Source: Chryseobacterium sp. MA9 (GTDB lineage: Bacteria > Bacteroidota > Bacteroidia > Flavobacteriales > Weeksellaceae). From it: a stretch of 64,000 nt of DNA. The stretch's first letter is position 1. Each line of letters begins with the position of its first letter. The stretch covers positions 1,116,001 through 1,180,000 of the forward strand of contig NZ_CP075170.1 of NCBI RefSeq assembly GCF_024399315.1, read 5' to 3'. A model generated the notes under the pieces. That model did no database searches. It was not told the DNA's origin and was given only the letters and a program-made list of their open reading frames with translations. Both the position numbers and the translations under genes were made by a program. Positions 43,713-52,501 of this stretch are shown here, piece after piece.

Positions 43713-44891
43713 TTAGATATTTTCAATAACGATAGCAGAAGCTCCGCCACCTCCGTTACAGATTGCTGCTGCACCGTATTTTGCATTATTTTGCTTCAAT
43801 ACGTTAATCAATGTAACGATGATTCTTGAACCTGAACTTCCCAGTGGGTGTCCTAATGCTACAGCTCCTCCGTTTACGTTTACTTTAGCAGCATCCAATC
43901 CTAAGATTTTGTTGTTAGCTAATCCTACTACTGAAAAAGCTTCGTTAAATTCAAAGAAATCGATATCTGAGATCTCTAATCCTGCTTTTTTAAGAGCAAT
44001 AGGTAAAGCTTTTGCCGGAGCAGTTGTAAAGTTTTCAGGTTCCTGCGCTGCATCTGCGTAAGAAACGATTTTTGCAAGAGGCTTCAAACCAAGTTCTTCC
44101 ATTTTTTCTTTAGAAACAAGAATCAATGCAGAAGCACCGTCGTTCAACGTAGATGCGTTAGCTGCTGTTACTGTTCCTTCTTCTTTTTTGAATACGGTAG
44201 GAAGTGTCGAAATTCTGTCGAAGTTTACTGCTTTGTATTCTTCATCTTCAGCAAAGATTACAGGCTCTCCTTTTCTCTGAGGAATAGAAACCGGTACAAT
44301 TTCTTCGCTGAACTTCCCTTCGCTCCATGCTTTTGCAGATCTTTTGTAAGATTCTACAGCAAAGTTATCCTGATCTTCTCTTGTAAAGTTATAGTCTACT
44401 GCACATTTTTCTGCACATACTCCCATATGTACTTTGTTGTATACGTCTGTAAGACCGTCAAGTACCATCCCATCAAGCATTTTGATATCGCCTAATTTTG
44501 TAGCTACTCTTGCATTGTAATAGTGAGGAACTAAAGACATATTTTCCATACCTCCTGCAACAATTACTTCTGCATCACCAGCTTTGATTGCCTGAGCAGC
44601 CATTGTTACAGCCTTCATTCCTGAAGCACAAACTTTATTTACTGTAGTAGAAGGTGTATTGATTGAAAGACCTGCTCCTAAAGCTACCTGACGAGCCGGC
44701 GCCTGGCCTTCTCCTGCCTGCAGAACATTTCCCATATAGATTTCCTGAACAGCATTAGGATCTAATCCGATTTTATCCAGTGCTCCTTTTACAGCAGTTG
44801 CTCCCAGTTTTGTAGCCGGAACTGTTGACAAGCTTCCCATAAAACTCCCCATAGGCGTTCTTACTGCGGAAACGATGAATACTTCTTTCAT
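43713..44891 (-). CDS. Acetyl-CoA C-acetyltransferase (thiolase)
   Basis: A 392-residue thiolase. Catalytic residues are visible: Cys of NKVCASGMKAV (about residue 88), His of GHPLGSSGSR (about 348) and the second Cys of CNGGGGASA (about 378). The N-terminus FIVSAVRTPMGSFMGSL and GIxMxxVLQAGEGQxPARQ motif fit the acetoacetyl-CoA thiolase subfamily. It works in the condensation of acetyl-CoA or the last step of beta-oxidation; the AtoB-type biosynthetic activity is favoured by motif detail. Single gene with its own terminator. Confidence 0.93.
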   Translation of the reverse strand: MKEVFIVSAVRTPMGSFMGSLSTVPATKLGATAVKGALDKIGLDPNAVQEIYMGNVLQAGEGQAPARQVALGAGLSINTPSTTVNKVCASGMKAVTMAAQAIKAGDAEVIVAGGMENMSLVPHYYNARVATKLGDIKMLDGMVLDGLTDVYNKVHMGVCAEKCAVDYNFTREDQDNFAVESYKRSAKAWSEGKFSEEIVPVSIPQRKGEPVIFAEDEEYKAVNFDRISTLPTVFKKEEGTVTAANASTLNDGASALILVSKEKMEELGLKPLAKIVSYADAAQEPENFTTAPAKALPIALKKAGLEISDIDFFEFNEAFSVVGLANNKILGLDAAKVNVNGGAVALGHPLGSSGSRIIVTLINVLKQNNAKYGAAAICNGGGGASAIVIENI

Positions 44892-44947
44892 GTATATAAT
44901 TTTTATTTTTAACTAAACGGAACAAAGTTCCATTTTATAGGTTGAAT

Positions 44948-45358
44948 TTATTTTACTTTTACATAGACTACGTCAAACTGAGTTCCTTCAATTTTAGTAT
45001 TAACTTTCAGAAGATTATCCTGAGTTGCCAAGATTTTATTATTGAAGACATCACCTATCTGTACGGGATTATTTTTATCAGATTTCTCCATAATGATTGC
45101 TTTGTAGTTGCAGTCATCCACAAAAACCAATGTTGATTTGATATAGTCTTTTCCGTTATTGAAATATTCGGTCTGAACATTATCTTTAATGGTCATATGC
45201 CATATTCCTTCCGGGTAATTGGGTCTTACAAATTTACCTTCTTTTATATTGGCACATTTAGCCGGATTATCCGGTTTTTTCTGATCTGCTGTCTGAGCAT
45301 TAACCTGTGTGGCTGCTACCAACAAAATTCCTGTGGAAAATATTTTTAAGAAGTTCAT
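44948..45358 (-). CDS. Hypothetical secreted protein
   Basis: A 136-residue protein with a cleavable signal peptide (ends VNAQ, residue 22). The mature part has a CANIKEGKFVRPNYPEGIWHMTI core and ends in a DVVYVKVK strand, with two cysteines (CAN and CNYK) that could pair. It resembles no family I can name. It is followed 3 bases upstream by a small membrane-protein gene on the same strand, so they may be co-transcribed. Confidence 0.65.
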   Translation of the reverse strand: MNFLKIFSTGILLVAATQVNAQTADQKKPDNPAKCANIKEGKFVRPNYPEGIWHMTIKDNVQTEYFNNGKDYIKSTLVFVDDCNYKAIIMEKSDKNNPVQIGDVFNNKILATQDNLLKVNTKIEGTQFDVVYVKVK

Positions 45359-45360
45359 TT

Positions 45361-45765
45361 TTATAGTTGTGTGCGATTATTTACTTTTTTGCTTCCTCCT
45401 GCAAAAATCAAAAGGAAAGCACCTAAAAATTCTACAGCCCAGCCCCATTTCAGTTTAACGATTCCTGCAAAAGTTTCCTGCCAGGATTTGAAAGGTAAAA
45501 AGCTGAAATATTGTAAAGACTGCATTTTTACAGCGAATAAGGTAAACGCAAATAAAAGGATAAGCAGAATACCAAAAAATCTTACAATTTTTGCACTGTT
45601 ATTGACGATTCCAAAAACAGCACAAGCAGCAAAGATCCAGCATGCAATAGCCAGATAATGATCAAGTTTCCAATAGTTCCAGTTCCCAATAACGGGCACA
45701 TGTACCAAGGGTAAAAAACTGCCTACAATTACTAACAGTAATCCTAATAACTGAATATTTCTCAT
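45361..45765 (-). CDS. Small hypothetical membrane protein
   Basis: Started at the ATG at 45765 (134 residues); an upstream frame from 45801 adds 12 residues overlapping a hairpin and is unlikely. Four hydrophobic segments are present (about 3-22, 34-52, 57-82 and 105-125). No family recognised. It is located immediately upstream of the secreted-protein gene with a 2-base gap, suggesting a pair. The terminator at 45793-45819 lies just upstream and belongs to the neighbouring transcript. Confidence 0.65.
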   Translation of the reverse strand: MRNIQLLGLLLVIVGSFLPLVHVPVIGNWNYWKLDHYLAIACWIFAACAVFGIVNNSAKIVRFFGILLILLFAFTLFAVKMQSLQYFSFLPFKSWQETFAGIVKLKWGWAVEFLGAFLLIFAGGSKKVNNRTQL

Positions 45766-45792
45766 ATTTACTAAAGTGCCAAAATACAAAAA

Positions 45793-45819
45793 AAAACACA
45801 CTTTTAAATAGTGTGTTTT
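45793..45819. terminator. Terminator-like hairpin
   Basis: Stem AAAACACACT / AGTGTGTTTT with a 7-base loop, preceded by a long A-run. It lies between the ECF-operon outer-membrane gene 3' end and the small membrane-protein gene start, so it could end the ECF-operon transcript. Confidence 0.7.
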
Positions 45820-45914
45820 AAAAATAGGATTTCTTTACCCGAACACTTGTTAGCTATAAAAAAGTTTTAATATTTTTATTTATTACACAAAGAAACAAGC
45901 TATTTGTTATCAAA

Positions 45915-47009
45915 TTAAAAATTAACATTTGCAATCTCTATCCCAATCTGAAGTCCATATTTTTTCTTCAGCAAAGCATTATCATTGAAAGCAGGAGTAA
46001 AATCTTTCTGCACAAACAGATTGAACCCGGCATAACTAATTCCCAATTTTCCTCCGAAAACAAGATCGTTCACTCCATGCATCACTTTTTCTCTTTCAAC
46101 AATTCTATCGGAAAACTCGTTAGAATACTTGGAATAATTCACACTTCCTATTTTAAAACCTCCATAAACACCCAGAATAACAGACAACTGTTTTTGGTTG
46201 TTATCCAGATATTTCACTCCTTCATAATTTTTATATTTGGGGTTTAAAACAAATTTCAAATCAACAGGAACGGTTAAATAAGTATTGTAAAGCATACTTT
46301 TTTTAAGGTTTCCGCGATTGAAATCACCAACGAATAAGGTGTATTTATCCTGTTTGAATGCCTGCCCGTATTTTGGTGTAAACTGGTCTGACCGTACTCC
46401 CAATCCGAATCGGTAGAAAAAAGGGCTGGTATAGCTTCCGATTTGATTACCGTACCATAGTGTCAGCTGCCAGGAATTGATAACACTGTTTTTTATATCA
46501 GAATTCTTGCTGTAAAAATCAAAAGGCTTATTTTTTGAAGTTAATCCTGCTCCGCCCATACCCACCGAAAGTTCTAAGGTTTCAAGATAGTTTTTCGGGT
46601 TGTTCCTTTTTTTCCTCTCGTTGAGTTTCATATTAAATCCATTTAGTCCAAGCCAAAGCTGATTTCTTCCGGATTTTACGGAATCTTCAGATTTAAAAAC
46701 AGCATCTTTAACCAGCTCTTTGGTTGCCATTTCAAGATCCTGCTTTTGGGAATCTATTTTTTCATTAATAATCTGCTCATATTTTGAAGCGACTGCTGTA
46801 CGCTGTTTTTGCTTTTCATCGGGCGTGATTTTCTTTTCTTTAAAGCTCTTATCAATCTCATCCAGCTCTATATTCATTTTGCCTTTTTCAGACATTACTA
46901 TGCTGTCAATTTTTTTTGAATAGACACTCAGATTATTATCCTGAGTTTCCTGGCCAAACCCATAACTAAAAGCTATTACAGCAGCCATCAATAGTAATTT
47001 TGGTTTCAT
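45915..47009 (-). CDS. Outer-membrane beta-barrel-like protein of an ECF operon
   Basis: A 364-residue protein with a signal peptide (ends GFGQ, residue 20), a charged coiled-coil-like N-terminal part (about 25-105, rich in Lys/Glu) and a C-terminal half of alternating hydrophobic strands (YFYRFGLGVRSD, YLTVPVDLKFVL, GVYGGFKIG) ending in Asn-Phe, as in porin-like outer-membrane proteins. Its position immediately downstream of an ECF sigma and an anti-sigma-like gene suggests it is a regulon member or the signal source. The family is not recognised with confidence. Confidence 0.7.
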   Translation of the reverse strand: MKPKLLLMAAVIAFSYGFGQETQDNNLSVYSKKIDSIVMSEKGKMNIELDEIDKSFKEKKITPDEKQKQRTAVASKYEQIINEKIDSQKQDLEMATKELVKDAVFKSEDSVKSGRNQLWLGLNGFNMKLNERKKRNNPKNYLETLELSVGMGGAGLTSKNKPFDFYSKNSDIKNSVINSWQLTLWYGNQIGSYTSPFFYRFGLGVRSDQFTPKYGQAFKQDKYTLFVGDFNRGNLKKSMLYNTYLTVPVDLKFVLNPKYKNYEGVKYLDNNQKQLSVILGVYGGFKIGSVNYSKYSNEFSDRIVEREKVMHGVNDLVFGGKLGISYAGFNLFVQKDFTPAFNDNALLKKKYGLQIGIEIANVNF

Positions 47010-47088
47010 ATTTTTATTAATTTTAAGACAATATTTGATCGCTGTCCTTATTTCGGGGCAGTTTTTCTGTGATATAAAGGGTAATTAT

Positions 47089-47796
47089 TTATTTGCTTTC
47101 CAGTGAGTCAGTGTAGACTGTTACACCAAAGATTTTAAAAGAATTGGGGCTTTTAACTTTAATTTTAGTCATATCAAGTGCTCCGAATTTCCTGGTATCT
47201 GTTCTGTTCTCTTCCCGTTTTTTTTGAAACTCTCTTCCCTGCAGGAGTTCATCAGCATTGATATACTCCGTCTTTTTAGTTTCTACAGGGGAAGCTTTGT
47301 CTGCTATAGATAGTAGCTCTTTTTCCAATATCGGGGCTTTAATCTCATAATCAGCAGTTATAATCTGTTCTTCTTTACTTCTGCTAAATCTTTCTTTCTG
47401 CAAAATTTCCTTTTGTTGATATACTGTAGGAATGCCTGGAATTTCTTTTATACTCTTTTGATTGGTATTTTTTTCTGTTTTGATATTCTGAACGACATGT
47501 ATTTCCTGATTCGTTAAGGGTACTTCTATATGTTCTTTCGGCAGTTTTGTATGAACTATCGGATTGTCTGTATTGATAGGAGGATTTCTATTAAAATAAA
47601 GCAATACCCCTATCGAAACCAACAGAACTAGTACGACTGCATATCTCCACCACTGAAAAGTCTTTTTAAAGCTTATATCAGCACTTTTTTCTTCTCCCTG
47701 GTCTATTTGCTCTATCCTGCCCCAAAGATCTGCGGAAGGCTTTATTTCAAGCTTTTCGTAATCAGATTTTAACTGTTTCAGTATTTCTTTTTTCAT
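47089..47796 (-). CDS. Anti-sigma-factor-like membrane protein
   Basis: A 235-residue protein with a cytosolic N-terminal segment (MKKEILKQLKSDYEKLEIKPSADLWGRIEQIDQG, the D-LW-R-I pattern typical of Bacteroidota anti-sigma N-termini), a single transmembrane helix (about 51-68: YAVVLVLLVSIGVLLYF) and a long charged periplasmic tail. It overlaps the 3' end of the ECF sigma gene by 35 bases, consistent with coupled translation. No FecR domain is seen, so the signal input differs from FecI/FecR systems. Confidence 0.75.
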   Translation of the reverse strand: MKKEILKQLKSDYEKLEIKPSADLWGRIEQIDQGEEKSADISFKKTFQWWRYAVVLVLLVSIGVLLYFNRNPPINTDNPIVHTKLPKEHIEVPLTNQEIHVVQNIKTEKNTNQKSIKEIPGIPTVYQQKEILQKERFSRSKEEQIITADYEIKAPILEKELLSIADKASPVETKKTEYINADELLQGREFQKKREENRTDTRKFGALDMTKIKVKSPNSFKIFGVTVYTDSLESK

Positions 47797-48316
47797 TTTC
47801 TTTTGCTTTTAAAAATTCAGCAAGCCATTTTTTTGCCTTGCTCAACTGGCTTTTGCTTGTTCCTTCAGAGATATTAAGAATTTCAGCAATTTCATTGTGT
47901 TTTTTATCCTCAAAGACATGTAGATTAAAAATCAATCTATATCCTACCGGCATCTGGGAAAATATTTCTTCAATATTGAGTTCTTCAGGATATTCTTCAT
48001 CAGAGGTTTCACTATAATCATCTGCAATTTCGACGTCTGCATAGAGAATATTTTTATTCTTCCGGATGAAGGTGATAGAATCATTAACAATAATTTTTCT
48101 AAGCCAAAACGGAAAACTTTTCCAGTCTCTGCATTCATTTATTCTGGTAAAGCATTTCATAAATGCATTCAGGAGGATATCTTCTGCATCATGAAGGTTA
48201 TTGATATAAGAATTTGCAATGGCCAGCATTTTTGGAGCAAACATCTCGTAAAGAACTTTCTGCCCTTTCCGGTCCTGTTTTTTAGCCAATAAAAAATTCT
48301 CTTCGATATTCTTCAT
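47762..48316 (-). CDS. ECF-type RNA polymerase sigma factor
   Basis: A 184-residue sigma factor. Region 2 is seen in the helix YEMFAPKMLAIANSYINN and the LHDAEDILLNAFMKCF segment, and region 4 in RLIFNLHVFEDKKHNEIAEILNISEGTSKSQLSKAKKWL, which carries the HTH that reads -35 sequences. A linker rich in Glu lies between. It directs polymerase to the promoters of its regulon, probably including this operon. Its gene overlaps the anti-sigma-like gene by 35 bases. Confidence 0.92.
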   Translation of the reverse strand: MKNIEENFLLAKKQDRKGQKVLYEMFAPKMLAIANSYINNLHDAEDILLNAFMKCFTRINECRDWKSFPFWLRKIIVNDSITFIRKNKNILYADVEIADDYSETSDEEYPEELNIEEIFSQMPVGYRLIFNLHVFEDKKHNEIAEILNISEGTSKSQLSKAKKWLAEFLKAKENEKRNTETVKI

Positions 48317-48374
48317 GTTTCAGTTTCTATCTATAAGACGGTCTATTTTAAAAAAGGTTGCCTGAAAATAAAAA

Positions 48375-48404
48375 AAATTGCATTTTTTTTCAAAAATGCA
48401 ATTT
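48375..48404 (-). terminator. Terminator after the nucleoside transporter
   Basis: Stem AAATTGCATTTTT / AAAAATGCAATTT with a short TTTC loop and long A/T flanks, 26 bases past the transporter stop. Confidence 0.8.
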
Positions 48405-48429
48405 AATATCTTAAGAATGTTAGTTTTAC

Positions 48430-49812
48430 TTAATGTTTTACTGATGAAACATCTTCCGGGTTGTGTTTGTGTTTAAACAATACAGCAAAGAATATAGCCA
48501 GCACCAACGAATAAATAGCAAATGAAAGCCATATCTGCTGCCAGTCTTTTACCATCACCACAGATGAAAGGGTTCCGTCTGAATTAACCGCTGCATTGAA
48601 ACTGTTTTTCAGTATTTCCAAGAAAGTAGGGTTATCAGGTGTTGTTTCCAGATAAGTAGATAAGTCCGAAGCGGTGGTAAATTTATGGGTAAAGAATTTA
48701 TCAATTGCCCAGCCTGCAATATAACTTCCAAAAACAGCTCCAAAACCGTTGGTCATCATCATAAATAATCCCTGAGCTGAAGAACGTATTTTTTTATCGG
48801 TGGTTGTTTCTACGAAAAGTGATCCTGAAATATTAAAGAAATCGAATGCCATTCCGTATACAATACATGAAAGGATAATCAGAGAAAGTCCAAATCCGTC
48901 CGGAACGCCATATGCAAAGAATCCGAATCTTAAAACCCAGGCCAGCATAGACATCAGCATTACTTTTTTTATTCCGAATTTCTTCAGGAAGAAAGGAATC
49001 GCCAGAATAAACAGGGTTTCTGATACCTGAGAAATTGACATGATAATGGTAGATCTCTGTACTACAAATGAGTCAGCATATTTAGGGAAATGGGCAAATT
49101 CACTTAAGAAAACATCTCCATATGCATTGGTAAGCTGAAGTGCAGCCCCCAAAAGCATTGAAAATAAAAAGAACAAAGCCATTTTATAGTTCCCAAAAAG
49201 TTTGAATGCATTCAATCCTAATTGTTCGGATAATGGTGAGTTTTTATCAATCAGCTTTTGTGGCGGACATTTTGGTAAGGTAAGGGCATAAATTCCTAAA
49301 AATATTGCTACAGCCCCTCCAATATAAAACTGCCCTTCCGTAGCTTTGTTTCCACTAAGGTTAGTGATCCACATAGCCACAATAAAACCAATGGTACCCC
49401 ATACACGAATAGGTGGAAAATCTTTTACTACATCCATGTTATTATTTTTCAGGATCGTATAAGAAATGGAGTTTGCAAGTGCAATGGTTGGCATATAAAA
49501 GCACATAGCCACAAGCATTACCGAAAAGAAAGAATTCGGGTCTGCAGAATGAGGCAATATAAAAAGGATAATCCCATAAAGGATATGTAATACTGAAAAT
49601 ATACGTTCCGCATTGATCCAGCGGTCAGCAATAATTCCAGTAATGGTTGGCATAAAGATGGAAGCAATTCCCATTGTTCCGAACACAGCTCCAAACTGAG
49701 TCCCTTCCCAATGTTTTGTACCAAACCAGAAGTTTGCCATCGTAATCAGCCATGCTCCCCAAACAAAAAATTGGAGAAAACTGAGGATGGTCAGTCGTAA
49801 TTTTAAATTCAT
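48430..49812 (-). CDS. Nucleoside transporter of the NHS/NupG-type MFS family
   Basis: A 460-residue MFS protein with twelve predicted helices. The N-terminus LTILSFLQFFVWGAWLITMANFWF and TxGIASIFMPTITGIIADRW match NupG/XapB-like nucleoside:proton symporters, which have no sugar/organic-anion signature. The final segment VLAIFFAVLFKHKHN is an amphipathic tail. It likely takes up ribonucleosides across the inner membrane. It lies 22 bases downstream of the bifunctional nuclease gene and may share its transcript. Confidence 0.9.
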   Translation of the reverse strand: MNLKLRLTILSFLQFFVWGAWLITMANFWFGTKHWEGTQFGAVFGTMGIASIFMPTITGIIADRWINAERIFSVLHILYGIILFILPHSADPNSFFSVMLVAMCFYMPTIALANSISYTILKNNNMDVVKDFPPIRVWGTIGFIVAMWITNLSGNKATEGQFYIGGAVAIFLGIYALTLPKCPPQKLIDKNSPLSEQLGLNAFKLFGNYKMALFFLFSMLLGAALQLTNAYGDVFLSEFAHFPKYADSFVVQRSTIIMSISQVSETLFILAIPFFLKKFGIKKVMLMSMLAWVLRFGFFAYGVPDGFGLSLIILSCIVYGMAFDFFNISGSLFVETTTDKKIRSSAQGLFMMMTNGFGAVFGSYIAGWAIDKFFTHKFTTASDLSTYLETTPDNPTFLEILKNSFNAAVNSDGTLSSVVMVKDWQQIWLSFAIYSLVLAIFFAVLFKHKHNPEDVSSVKH

Positions 49813-49834
49813 AGTTTATATAAAAAGTATCTCT

Positions 49835-50434
49835 TTAATCAATTGTCTTTTTCCTTCTCTTGATTTCTTCCTGAATTTCAAGAGCAGTATCATAGTCTTC
49901 TTCTTTAACGGCATCTTCCAGTAATTTCTGAAGTTCTTCCATAGAAAGAGATTTTAAGTTGTCTTCAGTCTGTACAGTTTCAGAGAAAGATTGCTCTTCT
50001 TTAGAAACATCTTCCAGTTCCAATAGAATCCCGGCTTCATTCAGGACCTGCTGTGTGGTAAATATTGGTGCGTCAAATCTTACAGCCATTGCAACAGCGT
50101 CAGAAGTTCTGGCATCAAGAATCAGTTCTTCTTCGTTCACTTTATTTTTAAAGTTGATATTGGAGAAGAATACTCCGTCTACAATCTGATAGATAATAAC
50201 AGAAACCAGCTCATAATTGGCTGAGACTATAAATTTTGTAAATAAATCATGAGTAAGAGGACGCGGTGGATGAATATCTTTTTCCAATCCGAGAGAGATA
50301 GACTGGGCTTCGAAATTCCCTATAACAACAGGTAATTTTATGTGTGTTTCTTCATGTTCCAGCAACAAGGCATAAGCCCCCGACTGGGTCTGGCTGTACG
50401 ATATTCCGCGAATAATTAGCTGTTTATAATCCAT
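49835..50434 (-). CDS. Bifunctional nuclease-domain protein (DUF151) with UvrB/UvrC-like tail
   Basis: A 199-residue protein. The N-terminal domain (about 1-125) is the DUF151 bifunctional nuclease fold, with RGISYSQTQSGAYALLLEHEE, GNFEAQSISLGLEK, RPLTHDLF, DARTSDAVAMAVRFDAPIF conserved motifs. The C-terminal LSMEELQKLLEDAVKEEDYDTALEIQEEIKRRKK is a UvrB/UvrC-type helical motif (UVR). Such combinations occur in Bacteroidota and in some stress-related proteins. Cytosolic. Whether it has nuclease activity is uncertain. Confidence 0.88.
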   Translation of the reverse strand: MDYKQLIIRGISYSQTQSGAYALLLEHEETHIKLPVVIGNFEAQSISLGLEKDIHPPRPLTHDLFTKFIVSANYELVSVIIYQIVDGVFFSNINFKNKVNEEELILDARTSDAVAMAVRFDAPIFTTQQVLNEAGILLELEDVSKEEQSFSETVQTEDNLKSLSMEELQKLLEDAVKEEDYDTALEIQEEIKRRKKTID

Positions 50435-50484
50435 AGCTACAAATATAGATTAATTTTTTATTGTGATTTTACTTTTTTACGCAA

Positions 50485-50516
50485 AAATAAAAGCCCGGAA
50501 AGCCGAGCTTTTATTT
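50485..50516. terminator. Terminator between etfA and the nuclease gene
   Basis: Stem AAATAAAAGCCCGG / CCGAGCTTTTATTT (one mismatch) with an AAAG loop. It lies 3' of etfA and 5' of the nuclease gene on the minus strand and likely ends the etfBA transcript. Confidence 0.75.
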
Positions 50517-50531
50517 GTATTGTGAAGAATC

Positions 50532-50618
50532 GTGAATGGTTGATAGTGAATTTTGCTTTGCAAGTAAATGTTTAAAAATTAACAGGCAAAACGGATTGAC
50601 TATTCCCCATTGACTTTT
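50532..50618. repeat. Dispersed imperfect palindrome (GTGAATGGT ... ATTGACTATTC type)
   Basis: The block begins GTGAATGGTTGATAGTGAA, contains TTTTGCTTTGCAAG, and ends with TTGACTATTCCCCATTGAC. Its two ends are complementary in part. A close relative is at 60319-60400 and a degenerate one at 22551-22592. It overlaps the last codon of etfA. Confidence 0.7.
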
Positions 50619-51564
50619 ATCCTTTTATTGCTTTAATTTTCTCTGTTAATGCAGGAATAATCTGGAAAGCATCTCCTACTACTCCGTAATCAGCAGACTT
50701 GAAGAATGGTGCTTCAGGATCGCTATTGATTACTACGATAGTTTTTGAAGAGTTTACTCCGGCAAGGTGCTGAATCGCTCCTGAAATCCCTACAGCAATG
50801 TAAAGATTCGGAGAAATTGCCTTACCAGTTTGTCCTACGTGCTCTGTGTGAGGTCTCCATCCGATGTCAGAAACAGGCTTAGAACATGCCGTAGCTGCTC
50901 CCAAAACGTTTGCTAAATCTTCGATCATTCCCCAGTTTTCAGGTCCTTTAAGTCCTCTACCAGCAGAAACAACAACTTCAGCTTCTTTAAGGTCTAGTTT
51001 ACCTGAACTCTGCTCGTGAGAAATCACTTTAGTATCTTCATTGGCTACTGATAAGTTTTTCACTTCTTCTGAACCAGATACTGCATTTTCTTTAACACCG
51101 AAAGCATTTTGAGAAACTGTAACGATTACTCCGTTTCCTTCAGCTTTTGCATGCATAAAACCTTTTCCGGAGAATGCTCTTCTCTTTACCTGGAAAGGAG
51201 AAAGGCTTTCAGGAGCTTCTAAAGCGTTAGTGATTAAAGAATAGTTCTTCATTACAGAAAGCATTGGAGCAATTGAAGAAGCATCAGTTGTGTGAGGGAA
51301 AACGATAATGTTTCCGTCTGCTACTTCACTTACAGCCTGTGCGAATGCTTTTGCTGAGAAGTTCTTAAGACCTTCGTCTTTGATATTGATTACATTTGAT
51401 GCTCCATATTTGTATAATAAATCTGAAGAATCTGTTGGGTTTACAGAGATTGCTGTAACGGTATCTCCAGCTTTATCAGCAACAGCTTTAGCATAAGAAA
51501 CTGCTTCAAAAGCTGCCTTTTTGTAAACTCCGTTTATATTTTCTGCGTATACGAATACTGCCAT
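50617..51564 (-). CDS. etfA: Electron-transfer flavoprotein subunit alpha
   Basis: A 315-residue ETF alpha chain. The C-terminal FAD-binding domain is clear: SAGRGLKGPENW, ACSKPVSDIGWRPHTEHVGQTGKAISP and YIAVGISGAIQHLAGVNSSKTIVVINSDPEAPFF. It pairs with EtfB, encoded upstream in the same operon, to pass electrons from acyl-CoA dehydrogenases to the quinone pool. The N-terminal half carries the domain I fold. The end of the gene overlaps a dispersed repeat. Confidence 0.97.
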   Translation of the reverse strand: MAVFVYAENINGVYKKAAFEAVSYAKAVADKAGDTVTAISVNPTDSSDLLYKYGASNVINIKDEGLKNFSAKAFAQAVSEVADGNIIVFPHTTDASSIAPMLSVMKNYSLITNALEAPESLSPFQVKRRAFSGKGFMHAKAEGNGVIVTVSQNAFGVKENAVSGSEEVKNLSVANEDTKVISHEQSSGKLDLKEAEVVVSAGRGLKGPENWGMIEDLANVLGAATACSKPVSDIGWRPHTEHVGQTGKAISPNLYIAVGISGAIQHLAGVNSSKTIVVINSDPEAPFFKSADYGVVGDAFQIIPALTEKIKAIKG

Positions 51565-51605
51565 TGTTTTACATTTAATAATTAAAAGATTGAAAAATTT
51601 AAAGA

Positions 51606-52352
51606 TTAGATTACTTTAGCTTCTTCGTGAAGCAATCTTACCAATTCATCCAGATTGTCAGGAGAAACCATTTTCACAGCTGCTCTTGCTGGAACGCTGT
51701 CATAAGATACTCCCTGAACTTTTACTTCTGAAGAAGCAGGCTCTACTACCTGTAGAGGTTTTGTTCTTGCAGACATAATTCCTCTCATATTCGGGATGAT
51801 AAGGTCTTTTTCATCTACCAATCCTTTCTGACCTGCAATAATTGCTGGTAATTTTACAGAAATAGTTTCTTTTCCTCCTTCAATTTCTCTTACTGCAGTA
51901 GCTTCACCTCCGTTTACGTCTAATCCTACTGAAGCATTTACGAAAGGCTGGTTCAATAGCTGAGCCACCATTCCCGGAACGGAACCTCCATTATAGTCAA
52001 TAGATTCTTTTCCGCAAAGGATAAGATCATATCCTCCGTTTTGAGCTACAGCAGCAATTTCTTTTGCTGTAGAATAGCTGTCTTTAGGATCAAGATTTAC
52101 TCTTACAGCATCATTAGCACCAATTGCCAAAGCCTTTCTGATCACAGGTTCTGTACCAGCATCTCCAACGTTGATTACTGTTACTGTTGCTCCCTGAGAT
52201 TCCTGAAGTTTAACCGCTTTTGTCAACGCAAATTCATCTAGCGGGTTGATTACCCACTGAATTCCGTTTTTGTCGAAAGCAGATTTATCTGCTGTAAAGT
52301 TAATTTTGGAAGTAGTATCCGGAACACTACTAATACAAACTAATATTTTCAT
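51606..52352 (-). CDS. etfB: Electron-transfer flavoprotein subunit beta
   Basis: A 248-residue ETF beta chain with ICLCxSxVPDTTSK-like start (here LVCISSVPDTTSKI), the AMP-binding ALAIGANDAVRV and CGKESIDYNGGSVPGMVAQLLNQPF signature. The C-terminal region VQGVSYDSVPARAAVKMVSPDNLDEL completes the fold. It starts the etfB-etfA operon, with a 41-base gap to etfA. Assignment is secure from motifs and the partner gene. Confidence 0.97.
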   Translation of the reverse strand: MKILVCISSVPDTTSKINFTADKSAFDKNGIQWVINPLDEFALTKAVKLQESQGATVTVINVGDAGTEPVIRKALAIGANDAVRVNLDPKDSYSTAKEIAAVAQNGGYDLILCGKESIDYNGGSVPGMVAQLLNQPFVNASVGLDVNGGEATAVREIEGGKETISVKLPAIIAGQKGLVDEKDLIIPNMRGIMSARTKPLQVVEPASSEVKVQGVSYDSVPARAAVKMVSPDNLDELVRLLHEEAKVI

Positions 52353-52501
52353 GTGTACTATTTTATTTTTTCCCTTTGATGCATAAAATCATGACAGTTT
52401 ATGCAGAGATTTTGTTTGAATTAATTTTTGCTAATATAAATAAAAAATATATTATGCATGCATAATACTTATTAAATTATTATTCAATACATTAGATGTA
52501 G

